From assembly GCF_014692505.1 (NCBI RefSeq), contig NZ_JACNYK010000004.1:62001-126000 (forward strand): 64,000 nt of DNA. Reading direction: 5' to 3'. The notes beneath the pieces are model-generated. The model did not search any database, was not told the DNA's origin, and saw only the letters and a program-made list of their open reading frames with translations. This DNA is from Sphingobacterium arenae. Its GTDB lineage: Bacteria > Bacteroidota > Bacteroidia > Sphingobacteriales > Sphingobacteriaceae. The position numbers were made by a program, and so were the translations under genes. This document shows positions 24,981-35,107 of the stretch, piece after piece. Each line of letters begins with the position of its first letter. Within the stretch, counting starts at the first letter, position 1.

Positions 24981-27356
24981 TTACTCGATATAAGCATACG
25001 TAATACCATCGCCGCCACGATCCGCATGTTCATCTTCAAAATGGGATACATGACTGTATTTACGTAAATAATCCCGAATAAATTTTCGGAGTATGCCATC
25101 CCCTTTGCCATGCAAAATTTTCAGCGAAGGGTAGCCTATCATCACCGCACGATCCAACACCGTCTCCAATTGGCGCAATGCTTCTTCAGTTCGGACACCT
25201 CTTACGTCGAGTTCAGGTTGAAAATCAGCTGCAGATTCCGTCAATATTGTTTTATGTTTCTTTATAACCTTCGCTTTTTCCTTTCCCTGCAATTTAGCTA
25301 CCTTATTCTTCTTCACCACCGTGCGCAACTCACCAAGCGCCAGAATCAGGTTATTACCTTTTGAAACTTCAATTACCTGTGCCTCGGTATTTGTCTCCAA
25401 AATTTTCACCCAATCCCCTACCTTGATAGACGCATCCGCCTCCGCAATAGGCACTTGTTTAGCCGCTGGTTTCTTCTCCGTGTGTTTTTCGACTTCCGCA
25501 TGTAGCCTACGTCGTATCTCTCTCGTCTTTTCCTTATCCGCTTGTACCGATTTAATCTCGGCGACCGTGTTCTCCACCAGCTTGTTAGCACGCTTTAAAA
25601 TCTGGCGCGCCTCTTCTTTCGCTTCCCGAATAATCTGCTTCTTGTTTTCTTCCAGATACCCTTGTAAGCTTTCATACTCATTCTTTAATTCGACTAACTC
25701 CCGCTCCCGCATAGCGATTGCCTTCTTCGTATCGTAGACTTCCTTTTTATCGCGTTCCAGATCCACCAACAAGGTATCCATTTTTTTCTGACGAGCACCT
25801 ATTTTATCCTTGGCTGCATGCAGAATATCCTTATTCAAACCTATTTTCTGAGCAATTTCAAAAGCATAAGAACTCCCCGGCTTTCCTACCTGCAAGATAT
25901 ATAACGGGCGCATGGCCACATTATCAAACAGCATCGACGCATTTTCCAAACCAGCCGTATTGCTCGCAAATACTTTAAGGTTAGAATAATGCGTTGTTAT
26001 CACACCACGCACCTCCTTCTTGTTCAAAGCTTCCAAAACCGCTTCCGCAATGGGCCCACCAAATAAAGGATCCGTTCCCGTACCAAATTCATCGATCAGC
26101 ACCAAAGTTCTCGCATTTGCAAACTCAGTAAAATGCTTCATTTTAGACAAATGCGCACTGTACGTACTCAGATCACTTTCGATAGATTGATCATCGCCAA
26201 TATCCGCAAATATCTGTCGAAAAACACCAACTTTTGAGGTCGCTTCTGCCGGGATAAGCAGCCCCGATTGCGCCATAAGCTGTAGCAACCCAACCGTTTT
26301 CATACAAACCGACTTTCCACCAGCATTTGGCCCAGACACTAGAATCACACGGTCTTCCTGATCTATTTTAATATTTAAAGGAACAACAGGCGGATGATTA
26401 TCTTTATGCGCATTGATCAACAATAATGGATGTCGTGCATTAACCAAATTGATCTCGGCCTCTTTTGATAACTCAGGCATCTCGGCTTCCATATCAATAG
26501 CAAACAGTGCTTTGGCCCGAACAAAGTCAAGCTTTGTCAACAAACCATGATAAGCCAATAATAACGGAACGTGTGGGCGCAATGCTGTTGTCAGTTCCGT
26601 TAATATACGAATCACTTCCCGTCTATGCTCAAATGCCAGATCCCTAACCTTATTATTAAGGTGAAACACTTCTTCTGGCTCTATATAAGCTGTTTGCCCA
26701 GTCGACGATTCGTCGTGTATAAAGCCCTTCAATTTGCGTTTATTTTCGGCAAGTATAGGAATACACAAACGACCATCCCTGATCGTCAAGTTCCCGTCTG
26801 CCGTCCATCCATGACTCTGCGCTTGTTTAAAGACCTGATCAATACGCTTACGAGCTTCTTGTTCACTTTTCAGTATCTGCTGCGTAAGATCCAGCAATAA
26901 GCGAGAAGCGTTGTCCTTCATTTTTCCGCGGTCGTCTATCACCACTTCAATCTGGCGGATAATTTGCTTTTCGATCGGCAGGTGTTCAAACAGCAATTCC
27001 AAATGGGTATACTGTCCTTCCCGTTCACTAAAATAATGAATAATAGCATATACGGTACGCAAGGAGAGCAGCATACGATGGAACTCTTCTTCTGCTAAAA
27101 AAGAACCCTCTATACGCGCCTTTTCTGCTAATGGTTTGATGGGATAAAGATGATCTACAGGTAGTGGCGCATCGTTCACCAGCAAATCCCTAAACTCCTG
27201 TGTTTGACGGAGGAACCTATCAATCTGATCAAGTTTCACTTGAGGTTGTATTTTCTCCACCATCTCCCGGCCCGGTTCGCTCAAACACTTACTTTTTATG
27301 AGGCCTTTAATTTCAGAAAAACCTAATTTATCTATTGTATTATTGGGAAAAATCAT
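24981..27356 (-). CDS. mutS2: MutS2 endonuclease/ribosome-rescue factor
   Basis: A 791-aa MutS2 lacking the mismatch-recognition domain of MutS. The core ATPase has Walker A GPNAGGKS (about 344-351) and Walker B LVLIDEFGTGTDP (about 419-431). A long Lys/Glu-rich coiled coil follows (about 520-640). The C-terminal Smr domain (about 710-791) has LDVRGVRTEEAL and the LKILHGKGDGILR nuclease motif. It is 7 nt downstream of the DUF4296 lipoprotein gene on the same strand. In other bacteria it suppresses recombination and splits collided ribosomes. Confidence 0.96.
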   Translation of the reverse strand: MIFPNNTIDKLGFSEIKGLIKSKCLSEPGREMVEKIQPQVKLDQIDRFLRQTQEFRDLLVNDAPLPVDHLYPIKPLAEKARIEGSFLAEEEFHRMLLSLRTVYAIIHYFSEREGQYTHLELLFEHLPIEKQIIRQIEVVIDDRGKMKDNASRLLLDLTQQILKSEQEARKRIDQVFKQAQSHGWTADGNLTIRDGRLCIPILAENKRKLKGFIHDESSTGQTAYIEPEEVFHLNNKVRDLAFEHRREVIRILTELTTALRPHVPLLLAYHGLLTKLDFVRAKALFAIDMEAEMPELSKEAEINLVNARHPLLLINAHKDNHPPVVPLNIKIDQEDRVILVSGPNAGGKSVCMKTVGLLQLMAQSGLLIPAEATSKVGVFRQIFADIGDDQSIESDLSTYSAHLSKMKHFTEFANARTLVLIDEFGTGTDPLFGGPIAEAVLEALNKKEVRGVITTHYSNLKVFASNTAGLENASMLFDNVAMRPLYILQVGKPGSSYAFEIAQKIGLNKDILHAAKDKIGARQKKMDTLLVDLERDKKEVYDTKKAIAMRERELVELKNEYESLQGYLEENKKQIIREAKEEARQILKRANKLVENTVAEIKSVQADKEKTREIRRRLHAEVEKHTEKKPAAKQVPIAEADASIKVGDWVKILETNTEAQVIEVSKGNNLILALGELRTVVKKNKVAKLQGKEKAKVIKKHKTILTESAADFQPELDVRGVRTEEALRQLETVLDRAVMIGYPSLKILHGKGDGILRKFIRDYLRKYSHVSHFEDEHADRGGDGITYAYIE

Positions 27357-27363
27357 AAAATTC

Positions 27364-28068
27364 TTAATTCTCGAGAGGCTTCGCCTCTACTTTTTGCAGT
27401 GTCGGGTTTCGAATCGGGGTCGGTCGGGCCTGTTTGGGTGCCGTAGCCGGTTTCTGTTCGACAGATACCTTGTTGGAGTCCACTTTCAGATGCTCCGATG
27501 CTTCTAAATCCGATTGATCTGTTTCTTTAACTTCGGCAGGTTTAATCGCTGGTTGATAAGTTTTAACAGCATACAAACCGGCACCATCCATAAAATCCTT
27601 TTGATGTACCCGATATGTCAGTGGTACCGTGTCTAGTTTTACCTCCAAAATCAATCTACGAGCATCTTCTTTTAAACGTTCGTATCGTTGAACAACACGT
27701 ATACTATCTGATACCTGTGCACTTCTCAACGAATCGGCGCGGCGATAATCTGCCTCATAGCCATTTATTTTTTTTGTTATCTCTGTATATAAATCCCTCG
27801 AAACGATCGGGTTGCCTAAATAATAAGCGATATTTTTCTTAAATTTAGCCGAATCGATACCGTACTTTTCAAATACCTCTCCGTACACCCCCTCTATAAC
27901 TTTCCGTGTACTATCCACAGGCAACGTATTCAAATAGCCATCGACCAAGTGTACATCTGTCATCAAGTCCACCATTGTCTTTTCCGAAAGAATGCCCTTT
28001 GGCTTCGATTGATGACAAGAAATCATCAAAAAAAACGACGACAATATAATAAGTATTAAGCGCTGCAT
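27364..28068 (-). CDS. DUF4296 lipoprotein
   Basis: A 234-aa Bacteroidota lipoprotein. The signal peptide ends with MISC (Cys about 18). The DUF4296 domain (about 25-115) has ILSEKTMVDLMTDVHLVDGYLN and an FEKYGIDSAKFKKNIAYYLGNP segment. The C-terminal 100 residues are Pro/Lys/Glu-rich and probably disordered. The ATG at 28068 is chosen because it begins the signal sequence; a longer frame upstream would run through the promoter region of the divergent YggS gene. Function unknown. Confidence 0.88.
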   Translation of the reverse strand: MQRLILIILSSFFLMISCHQSKPKGILSEKTMVDLMTDVHLVDGYLNTLPVDSTRKVIEGVYGEVFEKYGIDSAKFKKNIAYYLGNPIVSRDLYTEITKKINGYEADYRRADSLRSAQVSDSIRVVQRYERLKEDARRLILEVKLDTVPLTYRVHQKDFMDGAGLYAVKTYQPAIKPAEVKETDQSDLEASEHLKVDSNKVSVEQKPATAPKQARPTPIRNPTLQKVEAKPLEN

Positions 28069-28120
28069 TTCGTAAGTTTGTACAAAATTACAAAAAGGCA
28101 TTATAATAACCGCTTCCAAA

Positions 28121-28813
28121 ATGAGTATTGCAACAAATATTGAATCTTTACAAACCGACCTCGCACCCATCGGCGTTACCCTTGTCGCTGTTTCCAAAAC
28201 AAAATCTAATGAAGAGATTATGGAAGCCTATGAGGCAGGTCAGCGCGTATTTGGTGAAAATATGGTACAGGAGATGGTCGAGAAGTATGAAGCTCTCCCC
28301 AAAGATATAGCATGGCATCAAATCGGTCACTTACAAACGAATAAAGTTAAATATATTGCTCCTTTTGTATCGATGATACAATCTGTTGATTCGATAAAGG
28401 TGTTGAAAGAGATCGATAAACATGCGGCCAAAAACCACCGGGTCATCGATTATCTTCTGCAAATACATATTGCAGATGAAGAAAGCAAGTTTGGATTCGA
28501 TCATGCAGAATTGATCGAAATGCTACGGAGTGAAGATTTTCAAAGTCTAAAACATGTCCGCGTCCGGGGTTTGATGGGAATCGCTACCAATACAGAAAAC
28601 GAAAAGGTGATCAAAGAAGAGTTTTATGAACTAAAAATGTTGTTCGACGGCGTTAAAGCCAGCTTTTTCCGTCGGGAGGACAGCTTTGATACCTTGTCTA
28701 TGGGCATGTCGTCCGATTACAACCTGGCTATAGAAAAAGGAGCGAATATGATTCGGCTCGGAAGCACTATTTTCGGCAAACGGGTGGTCAAACATTATAA
28801 AAACAACGATTAA
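28121..28813 (+). CDS. YggS-family PLP homeostasis protein
   Basis: A 230-aa PLP-binding TIM-barrel protein. The cofactor lysine is in VAVSKTK (about 22-28); FGENMVQE, HQIGHLQTNK, SMGMSSDY and IRLGSTIFG are the other conserved patches. The family buffers pyridoxal phosphate and affects amino-acid metabolism. Divergent from the DUF4296 gene; the DUF3298-type lipoprotein gene follows by 38 nt. Confidence 0.95.
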   Translation: MSIATNIESLQTDLAPIGVTLVAVSKTKSNEEIMEAYEAGQRVFGENMVQEMVEKYEALPKDIAWHQIGHLQTNKVKYIAPFVSMIQSVDSIKVLKEIDKHAAKNHRVIDYLLQIHIADEESKFGFDHAELIEMLRSEDFQSLKHVRVRGLMGIATNTENEKVIKEEFYELKMLFDGVKASFFRREDSFDTLSMGMSSDYNLAIEKGANMIRLGSTIFGKRVVKHYKNND

Positions 28814-28851
28814 GAAACGACGACAGCGCGTCGAACAGCATTTAGCAACTG

Positions 28852-29676
28852 ATGAAAAGAAAATTAATATATAGTACCGGACTGGGGCTATTGTTATTTG
28901 CCTCAAGCTGTATCAATGGGAATAAATCTCCCGAAAACAGCACCACAGCAGATACACTTATAAACGTAAACGATACGTTAGCTTATCAAATCGCGGTTTT
29001 CAAAGAAACCAGTCCTTATTTTTCCGGTGATGAAACAACGTTGGATACAACATTTTATTTGGCACGTTATCCCGTTTTTGCATCGGAAACAGACTCTTTG
29101 GTTCAAGAAGCCATCTTTGTTGACGGCGAACACAATGCAAAGCAAGTGGCACAAAGCTTTTTAGCTGGATTTAACGAATATGCCGAAGAGCAAATAGAAA
29201 GCGAGAATCGGGCTTTTCATGCCTGGTTCAGAAGCCAGGATTGTGAAGTCGCTTTGAATGTACCGGGCTTTCTTACCCTAAGGAACGCCATAAGTGAATA
29301 TACTGGTGGAGCACATGGCATAGAAATCGAAATCTGGTCTAACTACGATACACAAAATAAAAGAAAACTTTCGCTGGCCGATCTTTTTCAAGATACACTG
29401 GCTTTAAGCCAAATTGTAGAAGTTTATTTCAGGAAGCAGGAAGCGTTGAGCGATACGAGTTCTTACGGAAGCAATTATTTTTTTGAAGACGAAACTTTTA
29501 CCTTGGCAGACAACTTTGGCCTGATCCCCAGCGGACTTCTATTTCACTACAACCCCTACGAAATTAAATCGTATGCCGAGGGACCAACAACGCTAATCAT
29601 TCCCTATAAGGCGCTAGAGGAAGTAATGACAGCGAAAGGCAAGCGTTTATTGAAAGTCGTCAGTGAGAAGTTATAA
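28852..29676 (+). CDS. DUF3298/DUF4163-type lipoprotein (RsiV-like)
   Basis: A 274-aa lipoprotein with lipobox ASSC (Cys about 20). The domain has the conserved NAISEYTGGAHGIEIEIWSNYDTQNKRKLSLADLF stretch characteristic of DUF4163/DUF3298 proteins such as RsiV and the N-terminal part of PdaC. In RsiV this domain binds lysozyme and in PdaC it accompanies a deacetylase; here it stands alone. Probably periplasmic-facing. It precedes the aspartokinase gene by 22 nt. Confidence 0.82.
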   Translation: MKRKLIYSTGLGLLLFASSCINGNKSPENSTTADTLINVNDTLAYQIAVFKETSPYFSGDETTLDTTFYLARYPVFASETDSLVQEAIFVDGEHNAKQVAQSFLAGFNEYAEEQIESENRAFHAWFRSQDCEVALNVPGFLTLRNAISEYTGGAHGIEIEIWSNYDTQNKRKLSLADLFQDTLALSQIVEVYFRKQEALSDTSSYGSNYFFEDETFTLADNFGLIPSGLLFHYNPYEIKSYAEGPTTLIIPYKALEEVMTAKGKRLLKVVSEKL

Positions 29677-29698
29677 GTGATAAAATTAATACGTTTTC

Positions 29699-30961
29699 AT
29701 GCAAGTATTTAAATTTGGCGGAGCATCCGTAAAAGATGCCGAAAGCATCCGTAATGTTGCACATATTATTACAAAATGTAAAAACGGCGAATTGCTTGTC
29801 GTCGTTTCCGCACTTGGTAAAACCACCAACGCACTGACCGAAGTTACCCAGCATTTTATCGACCAAACAGGGCAAGCATTTGATCTGCTGGAAAACGTAA
29901 AAATGGCGCATCAACAGATTCTGACCGAACTTTTTGGTGTGTCACATCATCCTATATTTGACGAAATTGCAAATTGCTTCGTCGAAATCGAATGGATCCT
30001 CGAGGAAGAACCACAAGATTCGTATGATTACCTGCACGACCAGATTGTTTCTACCGGCGAAATTGTTTCGTCTAAAATCCTTGCCGCCTATTGTGCGCAT
30101 ACCGGTTTACCCATCCAATGGATAGACGCCCGTGACTATATCTTTACAGACAACACCTACCAGGAAGCAGAAGTAGACTGGCAAAAAACGGAAGACAAAA
30201 TCCGCCGAGAACTACCCACCATCCTGGATGAACAAATCATCATCACCCAAGGTTTCATTGGCTCTACCTCGGAAAACTTTACGACCACATTAGGTCGCGA
30301 AGGCTCCGACTATTCCGCCGCTATATTCGCAGCCTGCCTACAGGCCGATGACGTCACGATATGGAAAGATGTCCCCGGGGTACTCAATGCAGACCCGAAA
30401 TGGTTTGATCCGACGGAACTCATTCCCGAATTATCGTATACCGATGCCATTGAACTCACCTATTACGGTGCAACGGTTATCCACCCGAAAACAATCAAAC
30501 CACTACAAAATAAGAAGATATCCTTAAACGTACGCTCTTTCCTACATCCAGACGAACCGGGAACGCTTATCCGCACCACCAACAACGGGCTGCCTATCCC
30601 CTCTTTTATTTTTAAGGTCAATCAGGTTCTGGTAAGTATACAACCCCGCGATTTTTCGTTTATCGTGGAAGACAACCTCAGCCATATATTTAACCTGTTC
30701 CATAGCCATCGAATCAAGATCAACATGATGCACAACAGTGCCATTAGCTTCTTTGTGAGCGTTGACGACACCGGAACAAACGTAGAAGCTTTGCTGGGAG
30801 ATTTGGAAAAACGGTATAAAGTAAGTGTAGAAAAGGGCTTGGAGCTTATCACGATACGCTATTATAATCAAGAAACTATCAACCGCGTGTTGGTAAATAA
30901 AAAAATTATCCAGGAACTTAAAGACAGCTACACCTGCCAACTTCTGGTTAAAGAGCGGTAA
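29699..30961 (+). CDS. Aspartokinase
   Basis: A 420-aa monofunctional aspartate kinase, first step to lysine, threonine and methionine. The N-terminal KFGGASVKD (5-13) matches the KFGGTS family motif; the substrate and ATP-binding GREGSDYSAAIFA, WKDVPGVLNADP and ATVIHPKTIKP patches follow. Two C-terminal ACT domains (about 305-415) are the likely site of feedback control. No homoserine dehydrogenase domain is fused. The methyltransferase gene starts 10 nt downstream. Confidence 0.94.
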   Translation: MQVFKFGGASVKDAESIRNVAHIITKCKNGELLVVVSALGKTTNALTEVTQHFIDQTGQAFDLLENVKMAHQQILTELFGVSHHPIFDEIANCFVEIEWILEEEPQDSYDYLHDQIVSTGEIVSSKILAAYCAHTGLPIQWIDARDYIFTDNTYQEAEVDWQKTEDKIRRELPTILDEQIIITQGFIGSTSENFTTTLGREGSDYSAAIFAACLQADDVTIWKDVPGVLNADPKWFDPTELIPELSYTDAIELTYYGATVIHPKTIKPLQNKKISLNVRSFLHPDEPGTLIRTTNNGLPIPSFIFKVNQVLVSIQPRDFSFIVEDNLSHIFNLFHSHRIKINMMHNSAISFFVSVDDTGTNVEALLGDLEKRYKVSVEKGLELITIRYYNQETINRVLVNKKIIQELKDSYTCQLLVKER

Positions 30962-30971
30962 CCCCTGATTA

Positions 30972-32165
30972 ATGATGAATAGGAACATTTTATCATCAAC
31001 AGTTCAGTCTTTTATCCGTCGGCACGCACAGGAAAATGCGAGTAGCATCGCTTTGAAAAAGAGTCCATTTACAGCGGTATCGTCGTCAGAACTTGCGCAG
31101 CAAATAAGCGGCCGGCAAAAAGTAAGTATCAAAATACCCACATGGTTGGAACAAGGCAAGCCCCTGTATTTTCCCGAAAAGCTGAATCTGGAGCAATGCT
31201 CTTCCGCCAAAACGGGAAAGTTCAAAGCTTCCCTGCTATCACCGAGCCGTAGACTGTTGGACGTGACGGGCGGATTCGGCGTAGACAGCTATTATTTTGC
31301 ACAACGGGCAAAAGGCGTGATACACTGTGAGATCAACGCCGAATTGTCGCAAATCGTGGCACATAACTTCCAGGAATTAGAGGTAGATAACGTACAATTC
31401 CACACCGGCGATGGGCTTACTTTCCTGACATCGTCGAACGAGCGATACGACTACATTTATACCGACCCCTCGCGAAGGGTAAAAAACCAAAAAGTATTCC
31501 GACTGGAAGATTGCGAGCCGAATATTCTGGCCTATCAATCGCTATTTTTTGAACATTCGGATATCCTCTTAACCAAATTAGCGCCCCTGCTCGATATTTC
31601 GGGAGCGCTAAATGTATTGCCGCAGGTCAAAGATGTGTATGTAATCAGCATAGACAACGACTGTAAGGAATTGCTATTTGTCCAAGAAAAATCGTTTCAA
31701 GGTATACCTACCATTCATGCGGTACGTCTATCGACGGATGAACCACAAATCTTTTCCTTTACCTACACACAGGAAAAGGAATCTGTGCCGGTAATGGGCG
31801 AACCTAGGAGTTTTTTATACGATCCGGATGTGGCAATAACCAAAGCCGGCGCCTTTAAATCTGTTGCTACCGCTTTCGGCTTACAAAAACTGCATCCGCA
31901 CAGCCATCTGTATACCAGTGACAATTTTGTGTCGGAATTTCCCGGACGTGTCTTTCAGGTACAACAGGTGATACCGTTTTCCGTCTTTAAAAAGAATGTT
32001 GCTATTGCAAAAGCCAATATCATCGCCAAAAACTTTCCGCTGAAAGTGGACGATATTCGAAAGAAGTTTAAAATTAAAGATGGCGGCGAGGCGTATTTGT
32101 ACTTTACGACGCTATTTGATGATCGGCATGTGGTTTTGTATGGGATAAAACATATGTTGGCTTAG
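30972..32165 (+). CDS. THUMP-like class I SAM-dependent methyltransferase
   Basis: A 397-aa protein. The middle holds a Rossmann methyltransferase with motif I LLDVTGGFGVDSYYFA (about 94-109), acidic CEINAEL and the DYIYTDPSRRVKN motif IV (about 158-170). The C-terminal third resembles the THUMP-like domain found in a Bacteroidota family annotated as RNA or unspecified methyltransferases. The target is unknown. Two ATGs stand in tandem at 30972 and 30975. Confidence 0.82.
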   Translation: MMNRNILSSTVQSFIRRHAQENASSIALKKSPFTAVSSSELAQQISGRQKVSIKIPTWLEQGKPLYFPEKLNLEQCSSAKTGKFKASLLSPSRRLLDVTGGFGVDSYYFAQRAKGVIHCEINAELSQIVAHNFQELEVDNVQFHTGDGLTFLTSSNERYDYIYTDPSRRVKNQKVFRLEDCEPNILAYQSLFFEHSDILLTKLAPLLDISGALNVLPQVKDVYVISIDNDCKELLFVQEKSFQGIPTIHAVRLSTDEPQIFSFTYTQEKESVPVMGEPRSFLYDPDVAITKAGAFKSVATAFGLQKLHPHSHLYTSDNFVSEFPGRVFQVQQVIPFSVFKKNVAIAKANIIAKNFPLKVDDIRKKFKIKDGGEAYLYFTTLFDDRHVVLYGIKHMLA

Positions 32166-32289
32166 GCTGAATTGTTTTTTATGATGCATGTGCTAATCCC
32201 TGAAGATCAAAAAATATAACAATGTACAATCTCCCTTAAACTCGAATTCTGCTTATTACTAACGGAGCTTCAGTAACAACTCTTCAATC

Positions 32290-32319
32290 TTGAAGAGATT
32301 TAAAAAATCCCTATATTTG
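32290..32319 (+). promoter_or_regulatory. Promoter of the DUF5916 gene
   Basis: A TTG (32290-32292) and a TATATTTG -7 box (32312-32319) are 19 nt apart, close to the Bacteroidota TTTG-N19-TAnnTTTG pattern. The ATG follows 32 nt downstream. Confidence 0.55.
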
Positions 32320-32351
32320 GCCCCAATCAATCTCAACGCTGCACGCTGCCA

Positions 32352-35012
32352 ATGAAATACTTTTTGTCTTTTATACTGATTGTATCATTTTTCTTTAGCT
32401 ACTCCCAAGATGACCGAAAACCGGTCGTTTCTTTTGAAGATTCTTATAAACGCGACTATAAAGCCACTAAAATAGCATCTGGCCAACCTAAGATCGACGG
32501 CAAACTAGACGAAGGTATCTGGACGGACCAAGGTGAATGGTCCGAGAAATTCGCACAGGTGATTCCTTTTGAAAGGGCCTATACAGGTTCCTGGACTAGG
32601 ATGAAGATTTTCTACGACGACAAAAATATCTATGTAGGGGTCTATTGTAAGGATATTCATCCTGAAACTATGAATGCCTTTATCGGAAATAGAGATGATA
32701 ACAGTAATGGTGACCTGATTTCAATTGCTTTCGACCCTTATCATGATTATAGGGCGGCCGTGGAGTTTAACATCAACTTGGGTGGAAATAAAACAGACTT
32801 GACTGTAACCGATAAGTTATCGGTAAACCTGAGCTGGAATGCAGTCTGGGAAGGAAAAACCCATCAGGACGTAGCTGATTCCAGTTGGACAGCCGAACTG
32901 CGAATCCCTTTCAACCAGATCAGATATACCCAAAAGAACGACGACGGAATCTGGGGCCTACATGTGCGAAGGATTATCCGTAAAAACAACGAGGTGCAGA
33001 ACTGGAGTATGATTCCGATCAAAAATAATGGTCATGTGTTTTCCTTTGGGACTATGCACGGCATGCAGGATCTTCCAAAACCCAAAGGAATCGAGTTTCT
33101 GCCCTATGTAATGACTAAACTGATCAGAGAACCCAAAATAAACAATAGCGCCTATCAGGACGGTAGCCGATGGAAACCTAATGCTGGCCTGGATGCCAAA
33201 TTCGCTATCTCAGATTATACCTTGGACCTTTCCATCAATCCTGATTATGGTCAGGTAGAACTGGATCCTTCGGTAATGAACCTAACGGCCTATGAGGTTT
33301 TCTATGAAGAGAAAAGGCCTTTCTTTCTTGAAGGCAAGCATATTTTGGAATTTGACAACAACGAGGGTGGGATGATGTTTTATTCCCGCAGGATTGGATC
33401 TAGACCTCGCTATCAGGTGCCAAATGTAGATAATCAGCATATTTTTGCCAGTACAACGGACTTCGTTCCTATTCTTGGTGCCATGAAACTGACCGGGACA
33501 AATAGAAAAGGCTTGACAATTGGTATTCTTGAAAGTATCACAGCCCAAACTTCCCAAAAAGTCTCCAACTTGGGATCTGGCGAAGAAAAAATCCAAACCG
33601 AACCCCTGACAAACTACACCGTAGCACGTGTGCAGAAGAATTGGAACGGTAATACGCTACTGGGCGGTATGATTACTTCTGTGAACCGGAAAATAAACGA
33701 AACCCATCTACAGAACTTTCTCGTTAAGGATGCATTCTCTACAGGGATAGATTTTACCCAATACTTCTCCAATAGATTGTATTATGTAGAGACCAAAGCC
33801 ATGTACAGTACGCTATCAGGTACTTCTGAGGCCATTATGGCGATCAAAAACAATGCAACGCATTTCTACCAAAGAAAATCGGCTGTTGGGTACCTGAATA
33901 TGAATCCAGAGGAAACCTCGCTAAGCGGAACCGGGGGTTACATCAAAGCCGGCAAAAAAGGAAATGCCCAATGGACATACGCGGAAACATTCAGCTGGTC
34001 ATCACCGGGATTTGACCTGAATGAGGTCGGTTACCTCAAACAGACCGATTATAAACTCAACGAAACAGAATTCGCCTTCCGTAAAACGGATCCTTGGGGA
34101 CCATTTAGGGCTGCCGGTATTACCCTTACCCAGCGAAACGTCTGGAACTATGGTGGGAAATCAATGGATAACAACCTGGGTGTTAGATTCCGTAGCTTGA
34201 CTATAAAAAGGCGTATCGAAATGGATCTGAAAGAGGCTTTCAGCTGGAATACGATCGATAGTCGTATGTTACGTGGCGGCTATGATCTGCGTTATAACCC
34301 ACACTTTACCCATACCTTCTCCATGAACTCAGATCGTGCAAAGAGAGTCTACCTAAAAATCGACTATGATGGCAAGCACTTCCTGGATGGAGAAACAAGG
34401 TACAATGAAATCAGACCTTCCCTGACCTTTAGGATAGGTAATCATCTCCACCTCGTAACCCAGTTCAATTACGCTTGGAACAAAGATAACCTGCAATATG
34501 TAGCAACCGTTATTGATCCGGACCAAAACGCCGAGGCCGAATCCTATATCATGGCAAGAATGCGCCAAGAAACTTATGGTTTTACCTTTAGGCTTCAGGG
34601 CAATATCACCCCAGACCTATCCATCCAATACTACGGCTCACCGTTTACATCGGTAGCCCAATACGATCGCTTTAAATTCGCCACAAACACTTTAGCAAGT
34701 AAATATGCAGACCGTTTCCAAGAATTTACATCGGAGGAAATCAGCGCTTCAGATGGTCTATACAATATATCAAACCCCAAAGCTTCGGGTAGCTTCACTG
34801 ACCCGAACTTCAGCTTTAATGAGTTCAGGTCCAATCTTGTCGCACGCTGGGAATACAAACCCGGATCAACACTCTATCTAGTTTGGGAACACAACCGTTC
34901 GGGCAGAATGCCAGTCTATCAACCCGGCTGGGGTTCAAATATCGACCAGATATGGGGAATTGCCCCAACGAATACATTTATGCTGAAGGCGAATTATTGG
35001 CTGGGCTGGTAG
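32352..35012 (+). CDS. DUF5916 outer-membrane protein with CBM9-like N-terminal domain
   Basis: An 886-aa protein with a signal peptide (1-18, ending SYSQ). Residues about 40-235 form a CBM9-like beta sandwich, recognised by KIDGKLDEGIW, the MKIFYDDKNIYVGVYCKD strand and AVEFNINLGG. The rest (about 245-886) is the DUF5916 region, likely an outer-membrane beta-barrel, with PDYGQVELDPSVMNLTAYE and FEEKRPFF-like family patches. The C-terminus is NYWLGW, an aromatic end. Role unknown; often linked to glycan or lipid handling. A bidirectional terminator follows at 35051-35086. Confidence 0.88.
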   Translation: MKYFLSFILIVSFFFSYSQDDRKPVVSFEDSYKRDYKATKIASGQPKIDGKLDEGIWTDQGEWSEKFAQVIPFERAYTGSWTRMKIFYDDKNIYVGVYCKDIHPETMNAFIGNRDDNSNGDLISIAFDPYHDYRAAVEFNINLGGNKTDLTVTDKLSVNLSWNAVWEGKTHQDVADSSWTAELRIPFNQIRYTQKNDDGIWGLHVRRIIRKNNEVQNWSMIPIKNNGHVFSFGTMHGMQDLPKPKGIEFLPYVMTKLIREPKINNSAYQDGSRWKPNAGLDAKFAISDYTLDLSINPDYGQVELDPSVMNLTAYEVFYEEKRPFFLEGKHILEFDNNEGGMMFYSRRIGSRPRYQVPNVDNQHIFASTTDFVPILGAMKLTGTNRKGLTIGILESITAQTSQKVSNLGSGEEKIQTEPLTNYTVARVQKNWNGNTLLGGMITSVNRKINETHLQNFLVKDAFSTGIDFTQYFSNRLYYVETKAMYSTLSGTSEAIMAIKNNATHFYQRKSAVGYLNMNPEETSLSGTGGYIKAGKKGNAQWTYAETFSWSSPGFDLNEVGYLKQTDYKLNETEFAFRKTDPWGPFRAAGITLTQRNVWNYGGKSMDNNLGVRFRSLTIKRRIEMDLKEAFSWNTIDSRMLRGGYDLRYNPHFTHTFSMNSDRAKRVYLKIDYDGKHFLDGETRYNEIRPSLTFRIGNHLHLVTQFNYAWNKDNLQYVATVIDPDQNAEAESYIMARMRQETYGFTFRLQGNITPDLSIQYYGSPFTSVAQYDRFKFATNTLASKYADRFQEFTSEEISASDGLYNISNPKASGSFTDPNFSFNEFRSNLVARWEYKPGSTLYLVWEHNRSGRMPVYQPGWGSNIDQIWGIAPTNTFMLKANYWLGW

Positions 35013-35050
35013 GAACAACAGGGAAGAGAGAATGGAAGTGTCGATACATA

Positions 35051-35086
35051 AAAAAGCCGCAGTTTGTTTAAGAACCGCGGCTTTTT
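35051..35086. terminator. Bidirectional intrinsic terminator
   Basis: AAAAAGCCGC (35051-35060) pairs with GCGGCTTTTT (35077-35086); an inner GTT/AAC extends the stem. T-runs on both strands let it end the DUF5916 gene on plus and the aconitase gene on minus. Confidence 0.85.
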
Positions 35087-35107
35087 GATTTGTTTACTTA
35101 CTTAAAT

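Noticed and set aside
32352..35012. DUF5916 gene as a recent horizontal acquisition
   Set aside because: The base composition looked slightly different by eye, but I could not measure codon use and its promoter and terminator are typical for the genome.
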